Below, piece after piece: positions 13,608-18,018 of a stretch of DNA of 18,018 bases. A program made the position numbers and the translations under genes. This DNA is from Coriobacteriia bacterium. Its GTDB lineage: Bacteria; Actinomycetota; Coriobacteriia; WRKU01. The notes beneath the pieces were generated by a model, which had not been told where the DNA came from, made no database searches, and saw only the letters and a program-made list of their open reading frames with translations. Position 1 is the stretch's first letter; every line of letters starts with the position of its first letter. The stretch lies in contig WRDL01000016.1 of assembly GCA_009784095.1 (NCBI GenBank), forward strand, positions 1-18,018, given 5' to 3'.

Positions 13608-15706
13608 TGATGGCTGATAAGATTATGTCAGGTGATGCTCACCAACGTTTTGCTGAACTGCAGCGGCAACTCATCATCGAGCTTGACAGAGTCACTGACG
13701 CGTTAGACGAGAAGTCCGAGATAGTCGACGATTCTCTCTTTCGCAATCAGTTGGCCGAGATCAAACAAGCGCTCGGTGACGCGGATGTCGGATCGTTGGA
13801 TAGCGATGCTATCGCCGGTGATCTTACAACAGCGCTTGAAGGCATATCACTCGAATCCGGTAAAAACAAGTCGAAACTGCCCAGCGCGGTAGTACGTCAG
13901 CAGCTCGCTGACATGCAGATGACGCTGAGCAGCGCCGACATCGATTCACTGGATGGCGACACCATCGCCTCGATACTTGAGGGAGCGGTCGATGAATATT
14001 CGACCGCGCACAAGCGTGAAGCAGGAATGGTTCTGCAGGTGGGAGATGGTATCGCACGTGTCGAGGGTCTTCCCTCGGCCATGCAAGGTGAGTTACTCGA
14101 GTTCTACGCGGCAGATGGGCGTGTAATCTCCGGCCTGGCCCTCAACCTCGATGAGGATGAGATCGGCGCGGTACTGATGGGCGATGTTGACGCGATCAAG
14201 CGCAACAATATGGTGTTCACCACCGGACGCCTCATCGACGTACCGGTCGGAAAAGACCTGCTCGGTCGCGTTGTCGACCCCTTGGGTAAACCACTCGATG
14301 GCAAAGGTATTATCCGCGAAGAAGGTCGTCGCCCTCTCGAGTTCCTGGCACCCGGTGTCATCGAGCGTCGAAGTGTGCACGAACCACTTCAGACCGGAAT
14401 TATGGCTATCGACTCAATGATTCCTATCGGACGCGGTCAGCGTGAGCTCATCATCGGTGACCGTCAGATCGGTAAGACAGCGATCGCTGTTGATACGATC
14501 ATTAACCAAAAAGATACCGACGTGATCTGTATTTACGTTGCTATCGGACAGAAAGCATCGACTGTGGCGGCGCTCCAACAGACGCTTGAAGAGCATGACG
14601 CGATGAGGAATACGATCATCGTGTCCGCACCGGCTTCCGAGTCGGCACCGCTGCAATATATCGCACCGATGGCCGGTTGTGCCATGGGCGAGTATTTTAT
14701 CTATACCGGAGAAGACGGCCGGCCGGCAAATCAGGCCAATCCGGGCCGTCATGTCCTGTGCATCTACGATGACCTCTCAAAGCAGGCGGTCGCGTATCGT
14801 CAGATGTCACTGACACTTCGCCGTCCACCGGGACGCGAAGCATATCCGGGAGACGTATTCTATCTGCACTCGCGCCTGCTTGAGCGCGCTGCGAAACTCA
14901 GCGACGCCAATGGCGGCGGATCGCTTACCGCTCTTCCGCTGATCGAGACGCAGGCGGGTGACGTTTCGGCGTATATCCCGACCAACGTCATCTCGATCAC
15001 CGACGGTCAGATCTTCTTGCAGTCCGACCTGTTCTTCCAGGGTGTTCGCCCCGCGATCAATCCCGGTATCTCGGTCTCCCGTGTTGGTGGAGACGCGCAG
15101 GTCAAAGCTATGAAGAAGGTCGCCGGTTCACTCCGTCTCGACTTGGCCCAGTATCGTGAGATGGCTGCGTTCGCGCAGTTCGGATCCGACCTCGATAAGG
15201 CGACGCAGCAGACGCTGTCGCGTGGTGCTCGACTCGTCGAGCTCCTCAAGCAGCCGCGCTATGTACCGATGCCCATCGAGGAGCAGGTCGCCGCGATCTT
15301 TGCGGGAACCCGCGGGTATCTCGATACCTTCGAGCCTGAAGAGATCGTGAAGATCCGTGACGAGCTTCTCGCGTATCTGCGTGAGAATCACTCCGCGGTC
15401 CTCGATGTCATCGCGAGAGAGAAGGATCTTTCTCCGCTGACCGAAGAAGAGCTCAATACGGCGATCGAGAGCTTCAGATCGACCTACTATGGCGATGAGA
15501 AGTCCAAGACGCTCGGATTCGACGTCCTCTTCGACGATGAGGAAGACGAAGAAGACGACGAGTCGATCGATCCCATGGCACTCGATGACGAAGAAGAAGT
15601 AGAAGTTGTTGAAGAAGTTGTCGAGCCGGTGGCAGCCGAAGACTCTGAGTGGCAGGTGGTCGGAGATGAGGCAATCGTCGATACTGTGACTACTGACGCG
15701 GGTTAG
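13607..15706 (+). CDS. atpA: F0F1 ATP synthase subunit alpha, extended at both ends
   Basis: The alpha subunit alternates with beta in the F1 head and binds non-catalytic ATP. Core motifs are intact: VLQVGDGIARVEGL, Walker A GDRQIGKT (284-291), the arginine-finger region SISRVGG-like (here ISVSRVGGDAQ), and the C-terminal LSRGARLVELLKQP. The protein is 699 residues against about 510 usually. Walker A is about 115 residues later than in Escherichia coli alpha, because of an N-terminal extension rich in Leu, Asp and Glu with an internal repeat (46-79 versus 97-129, 15 of 34 identical). The last 57 residues (643-699) are strongly acidic. An inner ATG at 13913 would give a normal N-terminus but has no ribosome site, whereas the ATG at 13607 overlaps the atpF stop, so the long form is likely real. 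No atpH precedes it. Confidence 0.94.
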   Translation: MMADKIMSGDAHQRFAELQRQLIIELDRVTDALDEKSEIVDDSLFRNQLAEIKQALGDADVGSLDSDAIAGDLTTALEGISLESGKNKSKLPSAVVRQQLADMQMTLSSADIDSLDGDTIASILEGAVDEYSTAHKREAGMVLQVGDGIARVEGLPSAMQGELLEFYAADGRVISGLALNLDEDEIGAVLMGDVDAIKRNNMVFTTGRLIDVPVGKDLLGRVVDPLGKPLDGKGIIREEGRRPLEFLAPGVIERRSVHEPLQTGIMAIDSMIPIGRGQRELIIGDRQIGKTAIAVDTIINQKDTDVICIYVAIGQKASTVAALQQTLEEHDAMRNTIIVSAPASESAPLQYIAPMAGCAMGEYFIYTGEDGRPANQANPGRHVLCIYDDLSKQAVAYRQMSLTLRRPPGREAYPGDVFYLHSRLLERAAKLSDANGGGSLTALPLIETQAGDVSAYIPTNVISITDGQIFLQSDLFFQGVRPAINPGISVSRVGGDAQVKAMKKVAGSLRLDLAQYREMAAFAQFGSDLDKATQQTLSRGARLVELLKQPRYVPMPIEEQVAAIFAGTRGYLDTFEPEEIVKIRDELLAYLRENHSAVLDVIAREKDLSPLTEEELNTAIESFRSTYYGDEKSKTLGFDVLFDDEEDEEDDESIDPMALDDEEEVEVVEEVVEPVAAEDSEWQVVGDEAIVDTVTTDAG

Positions 15707-15719
15707 TTAGGGGCGACGT

Positions 15720-16616
15720 ATGGCGACCCTAAGAGATATCAGAAGACGCATCTCCTCGGTCGAGTCGACCATTCAGGTCACTCGCACCATGGAGATGGTC
15801 TCGACCGCTAAGATCCGTAAGGCACAAAACCGCATCGAGCATGCGCGTCCCTACGCGAATGCACTTGCGGAGATGCTGAACGAAGTCGCGACCTCGTCGA
15901 GAAAGATCAAGCATCCACTGCTTGCGGTGCGCCGCAACGAAAAGGTAGTGGTGGCGATCTGTATGGCCTCAGACCGCGGTCTTGCGGGTGGATTCAATAT
16001 CAACATCATCCACTTGACCGAGGAATACATACGCGAGAAGACCGAACAGGGGATCGAAGTGCGTCTGATCACCATCGGGCGAAAGATCACCGATTACTTC
16101 ACTGAGATCGGTATCGAGCCGATAATGTCCTTCGTGGGCAACAGCGGCGAGCCCAGCTACGAGGACGCACGCGAAATCGCGAATCTCGTGATCCCTCAGT
16201 ACAGCGATGCCCAGATCGATGAGGTGGCGCTGATCTACAACCGTTTCATCAATGTCGCGGTGCAACGACCCGAAGTCGGCGTGCTCCTTCCGGTGAACGC
16301 CGAGGATATCGTCGGAGAAGAGATCGACGAACTTGACGACGTCGAGGAGCCGTACAAGAAATACATCTTCGAGCCTTCGGCAAAGCAAGTTCTTCAGACA
16401 CTGCTGCCCAAGTATGTCGAAGTTCTACTCTTTCAGGCGATATTGGAATCTGCTGCATCCGAGCATGGTGCACGGCGTGTTGCGATGAAGGCGGCAAGTG
16501 ACAATGCATCGAACATGATCGTGACACTGACGCGCTCGTACAACCGTGCACGTCAGGCGGCGATCACGACAGAGATCTCTGAAATTGTTGGTGGCGCTGA
16601 AGCGTTGAAGGGTTAG
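15720..16616 (+). CDS. atpG: F0F1 ATP synthase subunit gamma
   Basis: The gamma subunit is the central rotating shaft. The 298 residues start with the conserved MATLRDIRRRISSVESTIQVTRTMEMVSTAKIRK-type helix (first about 35 residues), and end with the matching C-terminal helix containing ASDNASNMI and RQAAITTEISEIVGGAEAL. The middle Rossmann-like part has ASDRGLAGGFN. An acidic segment (EEIDELDDVEEP, about 200-211) sits in the variable region. AGGGG seven bases before the ATG supports the start. Order atpA-atpG-atpD is standard. Confidence 0.96.
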   Translation: MATLRDIRRRISSVESTIQVTRTMEMVSTAKIRKAQNRIEHARPYANALAEMLNEVATSSRKIKHPLLAVRRNEKVVVAICMASDRGLAGGFNINIIHLTEEYIREKTEQGIEVRLITIGRKITDYFTEIGIEPIMSFVGNSGEPSYEDAREIANLVIPQYSDAQIDEVALIYNRFINVAVQRPEVGVLLPVNAEDIVGEEIDELDDVEEPYKKYIFEPSAKQVLQTLLPKYVEVLLFQAILESAASEHGARRVAMKAASDNASNMIVTLTRSYNRARQAAITTEISEIVGGAEALKG

Positions 16617-16642
16617 ATTGTTCACTAGATAAGGATAATGTA

Positions 16643-18018
16643 ATGAATGTTGGACGTATCGTACGTGTTGTTGGACCGGTCGTGGACGTCGAGTTCCCGG
16701 CTGAGTCTTTACCGGCGATCTATAATGCGCTCAAGGTCGATGCTACCACTCCGATCGGTCGTGTGAAGACGATCTGCGAGGTGCAGCAGCACCTCCCGGG
16801 CAACCTGGTCCGCGCGGTCGCGATGTCATCGACCGACGGGATCCAGCGCGGCGAAGATGCCATCGACACGGGCGCCCCGATGAAGATGCCGGTCGGCCAT
16901 GGAACGCTCGGCCGAATCTGGAATGTGATGGGTGAACCGATCGATGAGAAGCCCATGCCGGTCATCGAAGACTGGTATCCGATCCACCGTCCTGCACCGG
17001 AGTTCTCCGAACTTGAACCGTCGCTCGAGATCTTTGAGACCGGTATCAAGGTCATCGACCTTTTGGAGCCCTATGTAAAGGGTGGTAAGACCGGTCTGTT
17101 CGGTGGTGCAGGCGTCGGTAAGACTGTGGTAATCATGGAACTCATCAATAACCTCGCGCAAGCACATGGTGGTACCTCGGTATTCACCGGTGTAGGCGAG
17201 CGCACCCGCGAGGGTACCGCGCTGTTCGAGGAGATGACCGAATCAGGTGTTATCGACAAAACTGTTCTGGTATATGGACAGATGAATGAACCGCCCGGCG
17301 CGCGACTCCGTGTAGGATTGGCGGGACTGACCGAGGCGGAGTACTTCCGTGATAGAGGTCAGGACGTCCTGTTCTTCGTCGACAACATATTCCGCTTCAC
17401 TCAGGCGGGATCTGAGGTATCGGCGTTGCTCGGACGTATGCCTTCGGCGGTAGGTTATCAGCCCACGTTGGCGACCGAGATGGGCGCGCTCCAGGAGCGC
17501 ATCACCTCGACCGTGGCAGGATCGATCACTTCGGTACAAGCGATCTATGTACCGGCTGACGACCTGACCGACCCCGCGCCGGCGACCGCCTTTACCCACC
17601 TCGATTCCACGACGGTACTGTCGCGTGGTATCTCCGAGAAGGGTATCTATCCGGCGGTCGATCCACTGGACTCGACGTCACGCGCGCTCGATCCTACGGT
17701 GGTCGGCGAGGAGCACTACCGCGTTGCTCGTGGAGTGCAGGAGATCCTGCAGAGATATAAGGACCTCCAAGACATCATCGCGATCTTGGGTATGGACGAG
17801 CTCTCAGACGAGGACCGAGTCACCGTCGCGCGCGCTCGCCGTATCGAACAGTTCCTCTCTCAGAACTTCTTCGTCGCCGAGCAGTTCACCGGTTCTCCCG
17901 GTGTCTATGTCAAGCTCGAAGATACGATCGAGGGATTCGCGCAGATCATCGATGGTCAGCATGACGGTATCCCCGAGCAGGCATTTCGCTTTGCCTCGAC
18001 GATCGAGAATGTTCTCGA
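16643..18018 (+). CDS. atpD: F0F1 ATP synthase subunit beta, 3' end beyond window
   Basis: The catalytic subunit. 458 codons are present and the usual length is about 465-470, so only the last few residues are missing. Visible motifs are GRIVRVVGPVVDVEFP at the start, Walker A GGAGVGKT (154-161), GERTREG with the catalytic Glu, Walker B VLFFVDNIFRFTQAG, ALLGRMPSAVGYQPTL, the PADDLTDPAPAT loop, and GMDELSDEDRVTVARARRI near the C-terminus. AAGGAT lies about six bases before ATG 16643; another ATG just before it (16638) stops at once. Nothing unusual is seen in this subunit, in contrast to alpha. atpC would be expected next. Confidence 0.97.
   Translation, partial: MNVGRIVRVVGPVVDVEFPAESLPAIYNALKVDATTPIGRVKTICEVQQHLPGNLVRAVAMSSTDGIQRGEDAIDTGAPMKMPVGHGTLGRIWNVMGEPIDEKPMPVIEDWYPIHRPAPEFSELEPSLEIFETGIKVIDLLEPYVKGGKTGLFGGAGVGKTVVIMELINNLAQAHGGTSVFTGVGERTREGTALFEEMTESGVIDKTVLVYGQMNEPPGARLRVGLAGLTEAEYFRDRGQDVLFFVDNIFRFTQAGSEVSALLGRMPSAVGYQPTLATEMGALQERITSTVAGSITSVQAIYVPADDLTDPAPATAFTHLDSTTVLSRGISEKGIYPAVDPLDSTSRALDPTVVGEEHYRVARGVQEILQRYKDLQDIIAILGMDELSDEDRVTVARARRIEQFLSQNFFVAEQFTGSPGVYVKLEDTIEGFAQIIDGQHDGIPEQAFRFASTIENVL

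Noticed and set aside
13607..13912. AtpA N-terminal extension as a fused delta subunit
   Set aside because: No delta-type motifs are visible, in particular the conserved C-terminal GG-region; the extension instead resembles a duplicated alpha N-terminus.

Overview
The window reads as chromosomal DNA of a moderately GC-rich Actinomycetota, most likely a deep lineage near Coriobacteriia/OPB41. The reasons are the gene order prfA-prmC-tsaC ... wecA-atpI-atpBEF, clear Shine-Dalgarno sites, and GTG/TTG starts. The taxonomic call is an inference from gene order and codon style, not from a search.

Left part (1-1620, minus strand). A secreted protein runs off the left edge. It has a signal peptide, two tandem DUF4430/transcobalamin-C-like domains and the start of an alpha/alpha-barrel domain. 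Its leader carries a cobalamin riboswitch followed by an intrinsic terminator. This looks like a B12-controlled extracellular cobalamin-binding protein built from the same kinds of domain as animal transcobalamin and intrinsic factor, but in another order.

Middle junction (1621-2295). tRNA-Leu(CAA) lies on the minus strand. Directly downstream of it are two tandem units of about 160 bp. Each ends in a copy of the last 19 bases of the tRNA, including CCA, and carries several palindromes. Divergent promoters then serve the tRNA and the plus-strand operon.

Housekeeping operon (2296-11430, plus strand). The order is an HdeD-like membrane protein, polA, prfA, prmC, tsaC, rpiB, glyA, a dCMP deaminase, and a WecA/TagO-type glycosyl-1-phosphate transferase. 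Genes are tightly packed, overlapping or only a few bases apart. Together they cover DNA repair synthesis, translation termination and release-factor methylation, tRNA threonylcarbamoylation, pentose and one-carbon metabolism, dUMP supply and cell-envelope glycan initiation. polA and prmC each carry a palindrome-containing insertion between domains.

ATP synthase operon (11457-18018, plus strand). It has its own promoter, then atpI, atpB, atpE, atpF, atpA, atpG and a nearly complete atpD. The delta subunit gene (atpH) is missing from its usual place between atpF and atpA. AtpA is 699 residues instead of about 510. It has an N-terminal extension of about 115 residues containing an internal duplication, and an acidic C-terminal tail of about 57 residues. 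A second promoter-like site precedes atpE.

The strongest candidates for something not well described are the riboswitch-controlled transcobalamin-like protein, the enlarged alpha subunit in an operon lacking atpH, the tRNA-end repeat units, and the palindromic insertions inside essential genes.
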